This document shows positions 47,101 through 58,350 of a stretch of 64,000 nt of DNA, piece after piece. Source of the stretch: Neodontobutis hainanensis (Eukaryota; Chordata; Actinopteri; Gobiiformes; Odontobutidae). The notes beneath the pieces are model-generated. The model worked only from the letters and a program-made list of their open reading frames with translations, made no database searches and was not told the origin of the DNA. The stretch lies in NCBI GenBank assembly GCA_024349245.1, contig JALDNG010000041.1:3310501-3374500 (forward strand). Reading direction: 5' to 3'. How positions within the stretch are numbered: position 1 is the first letter of the stretch; each line of letters opens with the position of its first letter. The translations under genes were made by a program, and so were the position numbers.

Positions 47101-49421
47101 GCACCACTACGAGAAGACGGCCAGCTGTTACAAAGTTTACTTAAGGAATGAGAACTACTGGCAGGCTGTGGACACTTGTCAGAAAGTCAATGGCTCTCTG
47201 GCTACGTTTGTCACCAATGAGGAGCTGCAGTTCATCCTTAAGATCGAGGTGGACTTTGACGACAAAGTGTGTGAGCGCAGAGACCAGTGCAAGTGAGTAT
47301 ACTCAAGACACAAATCATCCAAACATTTCTGAAATGTACATATTGATGGAATGAAATGACTCATTATTGTGTGTTTTTTAAGGTTTTGGGTTGGCTACCA
47401 GTATGTGATCACCAATCAGAACCACTCATTGCAGGGGCGATGGGAGGTGGCATATAAAGGTATCTGAACATGTGCACTGACAAACAGAATGAACAAAATG
47501 GATGTTATAGTCAACTAATGGCTACTGCTCTTCGCAAACTTCAACATGTGATGTCATATTTTGGTTCAGGTGCCATGCAGGTGTTTCTGCCACCTGAGGG
47601 CCTTGCCCTCATTGGGAATGCCTCTCCCTCACAGGACAATATCTTCTGTGCCCAGCTTCAGCGCTTTCAGATTAAAAGCATGAATGAATGGGGTCTGCAC
47701 AGCTGGCATGCTGAGAACTGCTATAAGAAGTCCCCATTTCTTTGTAAAAGGAGTATGTTTTATTTAAAATCAGCACAATTATTTCAGTTTATTTTGGAAA
47801 TTTGTTTCTGAGTTTCATTTTACTTTTTTAAAATTTTGTTGTAGGACAAACATGTGTTGATATAAAAGACAATGTTGTGAACGAGGGATACTACTTTACA
47901 CCTAAAGGAGACGACCCGTGTTTGAGTTGCACATGTCATGACGGGGAGCCTGAGATGTGTGTGGCGGCACTGTGTGAGCGACCCCAGGGCTGCCAGCACT
48001 TCCGCAAAGATCCAAAAGTGTGCTGCAAGTTCACCTGCCTGGACCCAGGTACTTCCTTCACATTATTTTTACCTGCATTTACACCAATGTCATGGTCCAC
48101 AAGGTGGAGCTCCTCACAAATCTAAAATGTGTCTTTGAACTCCCATTACATCAGCAATTACAAGTGGTAATTTCATAATATTGTTAAACAAGGTGAATAT
48201 CCAATATTGTCCAAGTTCATTATTGGTCTGTAGGTCCTGTTTGGAGAATGAGAGCTGCTTATGTAATATTAGACTGCAGTTTTCTTACATTTTAATGTAT
48301 GTATCGCTTTCTCTTGTTTTGTCTCAGATGGCAGCAGTCTCTTTGACTCAATGGCCAGTGGGATGAGACTGATCGTCAGCTGCATTTCATCCTTCCTGAT
48401 TCTGTCTCTGCTGCTGTTCATGGTGCACAGACTCCGCCAGAGGAGACGTGAACGGATTGAAACATTCATCGGAGGGAACTGTAAGCCTTCAGCACCATTT
48501 ATTTGTTTTTGGATTCACTCACTCAACTAAACACAGTGTATTTGTTGCATTTAATGAATATATATATATATAAGATTATGTAGTGTGTTCCATTCAACAC
48601 AATTGTGTTATTAATAATACAGAATAAGCATAGTTTTATATTTATTTTTATTAGATGTCTGTTTTAGTCATGACTTGGCGTGCATCTTTTTTTTCAGTGC
48701 ACCATTTCAACCTTGGACGGCGAGTTCCTGGTTTTGACTATGGCCCAGACGTCTTTGGTACTGGCCTCACTCCCTTACATCTGTCTGACGATGGAGAAGG
48801 TGGTGCATTTCATTTCCAGGAGCCGCCCCCGCCGTATGCTGCCTATAAATATCCAGACATTCAGCACCCGGACGACCCTCCTCCTCCGTATGAAGACTCC
48901 ATCAACCCAGACACCCTGCTCTATGTGGACCTCGGTAAGTCCACTGCTCAATAGCTCTGATAGTGATGGATTTGTCATTGTGGGCATCTAAGAGGCACTT
49001 TGTAAATCAAGTTGATTTGGGATGACTTTGATTCTTTGTTGCAGTAGCTCACAACTCCATCTAATGGTACAAAGTGTTACAGCACCTAAGGGTTCTTCTC
49101 TGTCATACCATGAAGGCTTTCATTTTAAACACTTCTAAATATTTCATAATAAAACTATTAGCTAAAGCCATAAAGAATCTATGTCTTCTCTCCACTTCAG
49201 GACACAGCAGGGTTTCCATGATCCCAAGCCAGATGAACGACCTTGGAGACGGGCTACAGGCCCACATTCCCAATGCCTGTGGTCCCGGGTCAGTCATGCC
49301 CCCGACTCAGGAGAGAGAGGACTCCATAGATAGTAGCACCCTCCTGGTTGGACCTGACACGCCCACAAACGGGCCTGCCCCAGGCTCAATGGCCCCGGAC
49401 TCCCTCAGCACCACGGTATAG
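41191..49421 (+). CDS. dgcr2: DGCR2 integral membrane protein (LDLa, C-type lectin, VWC)
   Basis: Ten exons: 41191-41272, 45489-45608, 46903-46986, 47082-47292, 47383-47459, 47570-47752, 47845-48048, 48328-48480, 48698-48934 and 49201-49421. Phases are consistent and the product is 523 residues (human 550). A signal peptide (SSFVLFSLLFVLTLT) precedes an LDL-receptor class A module with six Cys (31-67, ending DKSDEMDC). A C-type-lectin-like domain runs from CPSGWHHYEKTASCY to NCYKKSPFLCKR, lacking the EPN/QPD sugar-binding triplets. A cysteine-rich VWC-like module follows (GDDPCLSCTCHDGEPEMC). One membrane helix lies at about 332-354, then RQRRRER. The tail carries two PPPPY motifs (about 413-418 and 432-436), potential WW-domain (NEDD4-type) ligands. 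Role in the family: putative adhesion receptor in brain, from the DiGeorge critical region. Intron 1 is 4.2 kb. Confidence 0.95.
41273..45488 (+). other. dgcr2: dgcr2 intron 1
   Basis: AT-rich 4.2-kb intron. A (TTA)n microsatellite occupies 42660-42681. No embedded gene was recognised. A 32-base stretch at 44604-44635 has splice-like ends but is not needed for the protein. Confidence 0.6.
42660..42681. repeat. (TTA)n microsatellite in dgcr2 intron 1
   Basis: About seven tandem TTA units in the intron. Confidence 0.9.
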
Positions 49422-52400
49422 GACTCGTGCTGCGGTCAGACGTTAGGAGATCATGAGCTCCGCTGGACTCAGGACTCCAGAAGTCACAAATTGAGAACCT
49501 TGATTTGAAATGTTAAACATTTGAAGTTTGTACAGACAAATAAAAAGGCCAAAATCTTTTAGACATCCTACTGAGAGCAGAATGCCATTTTTCCTGGAGA
49601 CTACATGTTTTGTAAAGAAACTGGCATCTGAGTGTGCAAAAGCCTGTCAGACTGTCGCAGAGGATCGTAAACAAGACTGACATTGGCCGGATTTTTACTT
49701 TTTGCCACATCTGAGTCAAACGTTTTGAAACGCCTGAGACTGGCCTTAAGTGATTCAGATGCTCTGCTGTAAATAACCTTCAGGTCTGCACCGGTTTGTA
49801 CTCTTGTGTGTCGGTGTGGTCCTGCACGAGGAACACGGACAAACCAGCTTTCAGACCTTGTGCTTTTTTTTTTTTTTTTTAATATCAAAGTAATTTGTAT
49901 TGGTCTATGATGATGTTCTCATTAGCTCTGCTTGTTGCAGCGTGCCCTATATTTCGATTTTTATTCGAACATTGAAAGTTAACGCCCTCTCACTTTCATA
50001 TTAGGCCGATACAAAAGCGTCTTCCAAGGTTTATAGCGCAGATTTGCAGCGACAGATATTTTGTAGTTGAGAGGTTGAGTCTTGGCAAACGGTCTGGTTA
50101 GATTTTTACTAGATACTGCTGACAAAAAACATATTGTGTTAAAGAATGTTGTGGTGCTGCGACTTGTTAATGGTATTTTATGACGGTAGTCTTGGTTTGT
50201 GTGACAAAAGCAGTCTGAACTCCCCCATCAACCACTGAGTGAAAGATTGGAAGTATTAAATTGGGAAAAAAAAAGGGGAGTGTTTCCATAGAGTTTTTTT
50301 TTCTTTTTTTTTTTTTTAAATCGGGAGGTCCCGTTGTTACGTTATGAGCTTATGGCAGAGTAGTTTAATGAAACGCTTAATGCTTTACACGGTCATTTTT
50401 GAATAAATTGAGGGTTGTACTTTCTGGATTAATTTTTAATTATTTTTTTATTTTTTATTTTATTTATAGAGACAGTTCAGGTTTTTCTTAAGTCTATGAG
50501 ATGCAAGATGGTTAATTACATTTAGTGTAAGACCGAGAATTGTCAGTGCCCTGCAGCTTTGAGAAACATAATGAGAGCATATCCACAGGTTATGCACATA
50601 ATCTAAGTGAAAACAATTATAACTAAGTCCTATCTCAAGTCTTTGTTTGACAATGGCCTTTGCCCGGTTTGGTCCTTTTTTATGCTTCTCCAAAACTGTG
50701 CAGATAGACTTTTAGTCATATTATAGACTCATTTAGAAAACCCTGAACTTCGTTTTTTAGATGTGAATGCTGCCCGTTCATTTCTGGTACATTTGTGTGA
50801 CGCGGTACATCTCAGTCTTGAAGCAATGACTAACTTGACTGTAGCTGGGGTTCCTTTTTTGTTTGATGTCAGTGGGTCTGTTTTATTTTTAATTTTTTTT
50901 AAGTTGTTTCTGTGGGATCAAAATTGAAACTGTAATTTTGAAAATGTAAAATGCTTTTGGGAACATGTTTGTTTTTTGATGACAATCATTTACTTTTCTG
51001 AAATGAGAGAAACCCACATCCACCAGCATTAAAACTGCTTCTGATCTGCCTCGAAAAACAGCTGTAATTGTGTGATGCTCTGAATGCTCTGCAAGGTTGA
51101 TGTAATGAAGGTGTAGTTCGCTATAAGACAATTTCCCCCTTCATACACTATTTTGATTTTGGTTTATTTGGCATCGACAATCCTTAATGGATTCTCAAAG
51201 TCATGAAACAAGTGTGTTCAAGAGATGGTGAGTTTGGTTTGAATCATATTTCCTTTTCCAATCTGTGTTTTGGATCTGCGGTGCATGTGTTTTATCTTTT
51301 GGCATGCTGGTATTTTTCTTTCTTTTGATGGAAATTTTTTTTTTTGCAAAATGATCCACCCTGTACAGTAGAGCCTAGCATTGAGTTTCATATCTGTGTA
51401 AGAATTTAAAACTCAGCCAGCTGCCTCCCGTTGTCTTTATGCAGTGTGAGAAAACTCATTTTTATCAGATTTTTAATGTTGCTAAATTCAGCATACACTG
51501 TCATTATTTCCCAAGCCTTTGTTTGAAAAGATGCTTTGTTTGCAGGGGGCTTGTGTTTCATCAGGTGGATGTACATCTAATCAAATGGCAAATAAATTGC
51601 ACCATGAAGGACGACTGCTGCATCACTGGGCGTTTGAACTTTCTGTCGAGCCTCATCAGTCGCGACATTTAGCTGCTCTGAGTCCTTTTGACTTTTGAAA
51701 TTCCTGCCACCAAATGTCAAGAGGATTAAGGCGGCCTGTGGGGAATTCCCGCAGGTTAGAGGCTGTTGGATAAACCTAGTTCAACCTAAAGACTCGAATG
51801 ATTTAAAGAAAGGAGATATACCGCACCTTGCAGTGACTCGAGGCTGTAGTCAGAGCAGAGGCAGTGATACTCCGCCGGAGAGCACTGACGCAGAAGAAAA
51901 GGGGCTTTGTGCACCAAGGCCAAGTAGTGACAGAATCATAATCTATTCCTGGATGAGAGAGAAGTAACACTTTACGCTGAGCTGTTCTCAGTGCAGTTTA
52001 ATGCAGTGTTAGATACAGAACTGCACTTTATATCTCTGTGTATGAACACAGGCAGGTTGCATAACATTTCTACAAATTTACTTGGGTTATGCAAATGATT
52101 TGGATTTCTGGTTTTCCAAGTCAGTTTTCTAGTTTATTTAAATATTATCTATTCAAACCCTGAACAGCTTTGTTCGATAAAATTGTCCTTGAGTTTTTTA
52201 TGAGTTAAAACGTACCAACCCTTGGCTTACTTTCAGTGGTTTATAATAGAACAATGAACGTTAGATGTTTTAATTTAAATGTTAAATCAGTCGTTTATTT
52301 TTACCGAATCTTTTACGTTGCCCTCCTCAGAAGAGGCACATCCTCTGACTTTCCCATGGGATGAATGGGTCTTGTTACTAGTCATTGGGCATCATGCTGC

Positions 52401-52582
52401 AGGAGGAGGGGGGGGGCATTGAAGCTGTCCTTGCATCAATGAGTCTGTTGATTAGTAAAGACCACTAGACTGGTAATGACAGGGTTCAGCGATCAGACCA
52501 GGACCAAATAAAACCCAGCTTTTACCTGGGCTCCTATTTAAGTTTGAGCGTCCCGCTGGTGGATTTGCAGAGAGGCCAGATC
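49422..52582 (+). other. dgcr2 3' UTR and intergenic DNA before the carbonic anhydrase
   Basis: No coding exon recognised. T-rich runs at about 49865-49881 and 50297-50318 and AATAAA at 50402-50407 suit a long dgcr2 3' UTR of about 1 kb or more. A G-run (52406-52417) lies at about 52.4 kb. A short leader precedes the carbonic anhydrase ATG. Confidence 0.45.
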
Positions 52583-55364
52583 ATGATTTGGACTGCTGCT
52601 CTACTCACAGTCGTCGTTTCGTATGTCGATGCAGGTGAGACTCTGGTCTTCTGAAATGGCTTTTACCTTGTGGGTTAGAAGCAACATGAATGGATGCTTG
52701 ACAGACTTTTGTTATTTCTTTTCTTCCAGATGACTATTGCTACAATGAGCCACACTGTAGTAAGTGAACATTTAGATTTAAAGCTGCAGTAGGGAAAATT
52801 TGAAATGTTCAGTGAAAAGCTCTTAGTTTGCGCAGATCCAATAGAGTTCAGGTTTTATTGGTCATAAAATATATTTTTTTAAAGAACAGAATACTTTTAT
52901 TAAATATCAAACATTGACCAAAAGGGTTTTAGGCTGAAGTCAAGACTTACTGCTCCTAACCCAATATGGGAGAGAGATTTATTACTGACTAAGAAATTGT
53001 CTAGTAGCTTTATCTGTTTTATCTGTATAATGCACCAAATACATGCAGTGTAATCGTTGTACAGTGTTGTTTAGGTAAGTGTCTGTGACATTGGGTATTA
53101 ACAGGGTCATAAGAGACTTGTGTTGTTGTAAATGAAGTATCATATTGCTGGCTCTATTACAAAAGAATGCATACGAGTTCCCACCAAATACAATGAACCC
53201 CTGTTAAAGTCAGAAAATGTCTTTGAAGGAATCATTTGACTTTGTTTACACTTTTTAAATAATGCTAGTCCTAAAATATGTTGTCTCTCTTTAAAGTCAT
53301 CATACTCTTAATCAGAGCTGTTTTGTTACCTTTTTTAAACAACAAAAACAACAAAAAAATGTTTTTTCTTTTGCAAAAGGTATATCCATTTTCTTGTGTA
53401 CCTTGTTTCTTTAGATCCTTATGCATGGGGAGACACCTTCCACTCCTGTCACCCGTTACTTGAAACGAACCACTCCCCGATCAACCTGGACCTCCACATG
53501 AGCCCAAACGAGTCTCTGGGCGCCCTGGATCTGGAGGGTTTTAATGAGGTCCAAACAGGACACTGGACACTGGAGAACAATGGCCACTCAGGTCAGTAAT
53601 CCTGTCATAATTAAATAAGTGCTTTATGTAGGTCATATAAAGCGTAAATGATATGATTAGCCGAGACTTTTAGCTATTGAGTCAAGACCAAGACTATGTC
53701 AGGTCCAGACCGAATCGGGCGAGACCAGGTCAAGCGCAAATCAAGACCAGAGCTGGTGTATCTTTGCCCTTGTAATAGATACAAGATACAATACTGTTTT
53801 TGAAGTTCAGAGGTTTGTGTTTGTTAAAGGAGACCGAGTTAGTCCAGTCTTAGACCAAGACCGCTCTTGAGTACTTGAGTACTGAGACAAATATTGTTGC
53901 TAGTGCCTTATATACAGTATTTAGTTAAAGGTAAAATAATACAAGACTTATTAATCATGTCAGGTACACTCCTCCACACTCTTTTGGTGTCTTGACCTTT
54001 AGCTGCTCCGTTACAGTGGTGCTGGCAGTGGGCAGCGGGATGTCCGTGAGTGGGGGGGGTCTCCCGGGAGTGTATCACACCCTGCAGCTGCACTTCCACT
54101 GGGGCAGCCCGGCCACTAACGGCTCCGAGCACACAGTGGACTCACGCAGATACCCAATGGAGGTACAGTACGGTCAGTAGACAGCGAAGCACCACCGCAC
54201 ACACTGACTGCTGTCGGGTACATGCTCAGTCTATGCTTTTATGCGCAGATGCACATTGTCAACATGAAGTCCATCCATCCCAACATGTCCGCTGCTCTGG
54301 ACGACCCAACAGGGCTGGCCGTCCTTGGATTCTTCATGGATGTCAGTAACTGAACATGGACCTTTTTAAAAGAAGTTCTTCTCAGAACTTTAGAAATGAG
54401 TGTAATATTTGGATTGTAGGCTACAGTTTGGTGGTTGTGGTCGAGTTTAGGCTTGGCCTGGTTTAGCCTTTGTAGTAATGTTGTAATGCTGCTGTTTTAC
54501 AGGTTGTTTACGCAGACAATGTGCCCTTTGGCCACGTATCACAAAAACTATCATCTGTCGCTTACAAAGGTAGTTACTCACACAATCCACTTCCAGATTA
54601 ATTCGGTTGATAGGAGCGTTTATATCATCCTGTTCTTTTCCTCTCTAAAGGGCAAACGGCTAAAATCAAGCCTTTTCCACTCATAAGCCTTTTGCCAAAG
54701 CACAACATGACTCAGTATTATCGGTATTACGGCAGCCTGACCACGCCTCCGTGTTCTCAAGCCGTCATTTGGACAGTGTATGAGGTCCCCATTTACATCT
54801 CATGGACACAGGTTGGTCGGCATAAACACATTTTTATTTTGGCATGTACATGAACCTCCTTTTTAAAGTTTTACAATGAAAATAAATGTTTTTTTTTTCT
54901 ATGGTTATATCTCTGCTGATTTACAATATGTACTTAGTGACTACTATAGGGCTCTTGACTCCATCTAGTGGTATAAAATGATATAACATGCCACCCTTCT
55001 GTTGCCATCTTACATATCAAAAGCCATTATTATTTTCAACAGAGTATATTGTCTATTGGGTGGAAGAGACACACTTCACAGTATGTCCCCTGAAAAGGTT
55101 TAGTGGTTATCAATATAAAGTTTATCTTTTTCTCTCCAGCTAGCCCAGTTCACGTCCCAAATCTTCTCCACAGAGGAGGATGCCGAGCAGGTCACCCCTC
55201 TTCAAAACAACTTCCGACACATCCATCCCACCTTTAGCCGTGTTGTGTCTGCATCCAAAGATGCCCGGCTTCTCAGAGGGGCTGTGGGACGTCCGCTCAG
55301 GTCCACTGTAGCGCTGGTCCTCCTTCAGGTCCTCTTTCTGGCAAGCTTCACTTCACGACTTTAG
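52583..55364 (+). CDS. ca15: Alpha-carbonic anhydrase, GPI-anchored type (CA15/CA4 group)
   Basis: Eight exons: 52583-52634, 52730-52759, 53415-53591, 54017-54162, 54249-54341, 54503-54569, 54651-54811 and 55140-55364, giving 316 residues. A signal peptide (residues 1-17) is followed by two Cys (21, 27) typical of membrane-bound CA4-type enzymes; Cys39 and Cys223 would form the second disulfide. The active site is complete: His85 as proton shuttle (NNGHS), zinc ligands His112 and His114 (LHFHWG) and His137 (MEMHIV), Glu124 (GSEH) and Thr219 (SLTTPP). The C-terminus is hydrophobic (VALVLLQVLFLASF) with no cytoplasmic tail, fitting GPI attachment. It catalyses CO2 + H2O to HCO3- + H+ at the outer cell surface. 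Mouse Car15 lies close to Dgcr2 and human keeps CA15 pseudogenes there, so the location favours ca15 over ca4. Confidence 0.85.
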
Positions 55365-58350
55365 CATTGTGTTTAGGCCAAACCAGGAAGTACTGTGGAA
55401 GGACACTATAGAGGTTTGAAGTCTGAATAGGGAATAGAAAACAAAACTGTGAAGAAATGTACTGTACACTGTATTCAAATGTTACTAAAGGCTTATGTTT
55501 TTTTTTATTAATCTGTGCCTGTATTAATATGTTGCTTATGAAGAAAACCAGCATCGGGTACAATTTTCATCAGATACGCTCACATTTTTCTAATGGTCAA
55601 ACTATCTACTGTCTGACTGCCTTTTACATTATTGAAAATCTTTTCTTATATGCCATGGCTCATTGACCTCAGTATACCTTTCCTACACTGGATTATATCT
55701 TAATAAACTTTATCCCTCCAACAACGGTGGTACTCCCTTTAATTCTTGTCATTTTGATGCCCAAACATTGCTTTAGAGATGCATGCACATGTTGTACAAG
55801 ATATTGGGATGTTGAAACCACAGTGATGTTGAGGTGATGTCTGAAAAGTAGGCCGTGAGTGGTGTTTGGTATCATTCAGCAGATGGACAGAGTGTGAATT
55901 TGGCCTCTCATTTTGGCTGTCCAAGCTTGTTGTCCCATCCTCTGCCTGTGATCACACCATCCTCCGCCTGTCACGACCTCACGCTCACAAACACAGAGGA
56001 CATACTGTGAGCCGCTCTCTCTGGACAGGGACAAGTTCTGTCTTACGTCAGTCTGTTTGAGCCGAGAGCTGGGACAATGACAAATGTTTTCACAGGACTA
56101 TTTTACACAGACACTGAGTTACATCCAGTGCACAAAACTAAACCAGTACTATGTGCCTATGACTTTGGAATTGTGGATTGGTTTAATTTTTCATTTTGTC
56201 ACTTTTTTGATTTGTAGATTGTTCACTTTGACCCAAAGCAAGGCCACTATTCTTAGTGTGAATCCCACACTTCACTAAGGCTTTACGGTTAATTCAGGCT
56301 GTTGGCAGAAAGACTAAGAATCCATGTGTGCAACTGGATAATCATTAGTGGATGTAAAAGTAATTAATTTTTGTAAGGTTACATTATCAGTGTCATTGTC
56401 ACTGAAAAGTCATGTGTTTATGAAGATAACCCATTTTATACAGTGAACTCTCTAAAACAGACTGTTGATGGATGTATGCAAAATTGCTTTATTTCCATTC
56501 TTTCTTTTCTTACATTTGTTACTTGTAATAAATAGACACGAGGAACAGGCGATGCGCGACTCCTCTTCCCATGCCGATTCTGCACTTTTTGCTTATTTTA
56601 CTCCACACCGCAAACAACTTTTCATAGAATTTACAAATGAAAATAAAAAAACAAAGCTTGACACAAGCTGAATCTCCTGCTACCAGCTCATTGTGCACCT
56701 CATTATGTTACAAAGATCTCTGAGCTGTTTCTTGTAGCAAATTCCAGGAACAAAAAAAATATATATATTTATATTCACAGTTAGAGTATTTACACATTTT
56801 AGGATAAAGCAAATTGGCAAAACATGAAGACGTTTCTACAAGAAACAATCTTTCAAAAGGGAGGTGGAAGCTATTCCTGTACACTTTTTTTTTTTAATTA
56901 ACCACTTTTGAAACCCTCAGATTACTTTCACAGATCCCTGAAAATATTTTAAATACTCAGTCTTTGTTTAAAAAAAAAAAAAAAAAAGAAAAAAAAAGAA
57001 TGATGCATCTTAAAAAGTATTATACTCTTGTGAAGATAAAAAGCTTTAGATCTTCTGTACAAAATATCATACATAATATAAACATGAGAAAAGCAATCAG
57101 AGTGACTGCAGAGCAATAACTGACTTGGTCTAATGAAGTGTTAGTAAGATGGAAAGCACAAAAAGCAAGCCTCTAGGGCATTCACAAAATTATATTTCAA
57201 ATAAACTTTGAGCTAAAGAGGAGCTAAGTATAGGAAACGAGTTAAAAAGTTGAGGAGGAACAAACGAAAACAGGACACAAAGACAAAAATGGGGACACGA
57301 CTACTACACAGCCACTTCAGAGAAAACTGGCAGCACATGATGTTAATGCTCACTCTAGATTACATTTTATATGGCACTTGGCATTGAAATAAATTACAGC
57401 TACTTAAGCTCTGCAATTTGTGTCTGTTTTACAGTTTTTTTTTCCTTTATTCTTTAGATGCTGCCTTCTTGAAGTCGCTAGTAAGTGATTAAGTCTTAAT
57501 TTTCATTTTCTGCATGATTGGTTGGCCTTTTGCACAGTGGCCTGAAGAGGGCAGTGCACTCACATTCAGGTGATAAATACTCTCTCATTCAAACACTTCA
57601 CTCAAACAAAACCACATAGTGTCTTTGAAGAAACAAGCAAGAAATTACCTAAACATAATCAGAAAACACTGAATTCGCATTAATACAAAGTGTTAGAACA
57701 CATTTTTTTTTGCATAAACTAATAGGAAGCAGCATGATCCACTGTCGGCTGGTGAAAGCAGGTGTAAAATCCAAATGTTCCAGATTTTGTGGCAGGATTG
57801 AACATTTGTTTCTCTTGATTTTTTTTATAAGAGGAGGTAGGAGAGAGAAAGTTTGAGTTTGTAGCAGACAGCATAGCTTCACCATCCAAGAATCTGTGCC
57901 GTCTTATCAGAGTCCCACCACAGAGAGGCAAATTTGTGCGTTTCAACTGTGTTAGAAAGCAGCTAAATGTGAGTATTTGTACCACATGTGGTGTTGGTAA
58001 AGCTAATGAGACGAAATTGAGGGGGAAAAAAGGGGAAAAGTGCACCAATTAGTTGGTTTGATGTGGAAGGAACAATGCTGAAATACTGGCTGTACTGACG
58101 CTGAGAAGGACGTTGAGTGTTTTGTAAATTGTGGCCAGTGGCAGATATATATAAAAAAAAAAAAAACTATGCCTTTTTCATTTCAAGAGCACCATAAATT
58201 GTAAACAATCAAGAGTTTAATGGGTGAAGAACACCGGAGAGGCAGCCAAACCCCATCCAGGCACATTCTCCTCACTCCCAGATCAAACTCTTCCATAGAA
58301 GTTTAGAACAGTGCCTTTTTTCACTGGGAGCTTGTAGAGGTTGGGAGGAC
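55365..58350. other. Carbonic anhydrase 3' UTR, intergenic DNA and setd1b 3' UTR
   Basis: AATAAA at 55702-55707 fits the carbonic anhydrase gene. TTTATT at 56488-56493 is a possible reverse-strand signal for setd1b, giving it a 3' UTR of about 1.9 kb. A-runs lie at about 56969-56986 and 58150-58165. No exon was recognised. Confidence 0.45.
55702..55707 (+). terminator. ca15: Polyadenylation signal of the carbonic anhydrase gene
   Basis: AATAAA, 338 bases after the stop codon on the same strand. Confidence 0.5.

Noticed and set aside
51695..51967. ORF of about 90 codons between dgcr2 and the carbonic anhydrase
   Set aside because: No motif, no splice context and no codon-like bias; probably chance within the dgcr2 3' flank.
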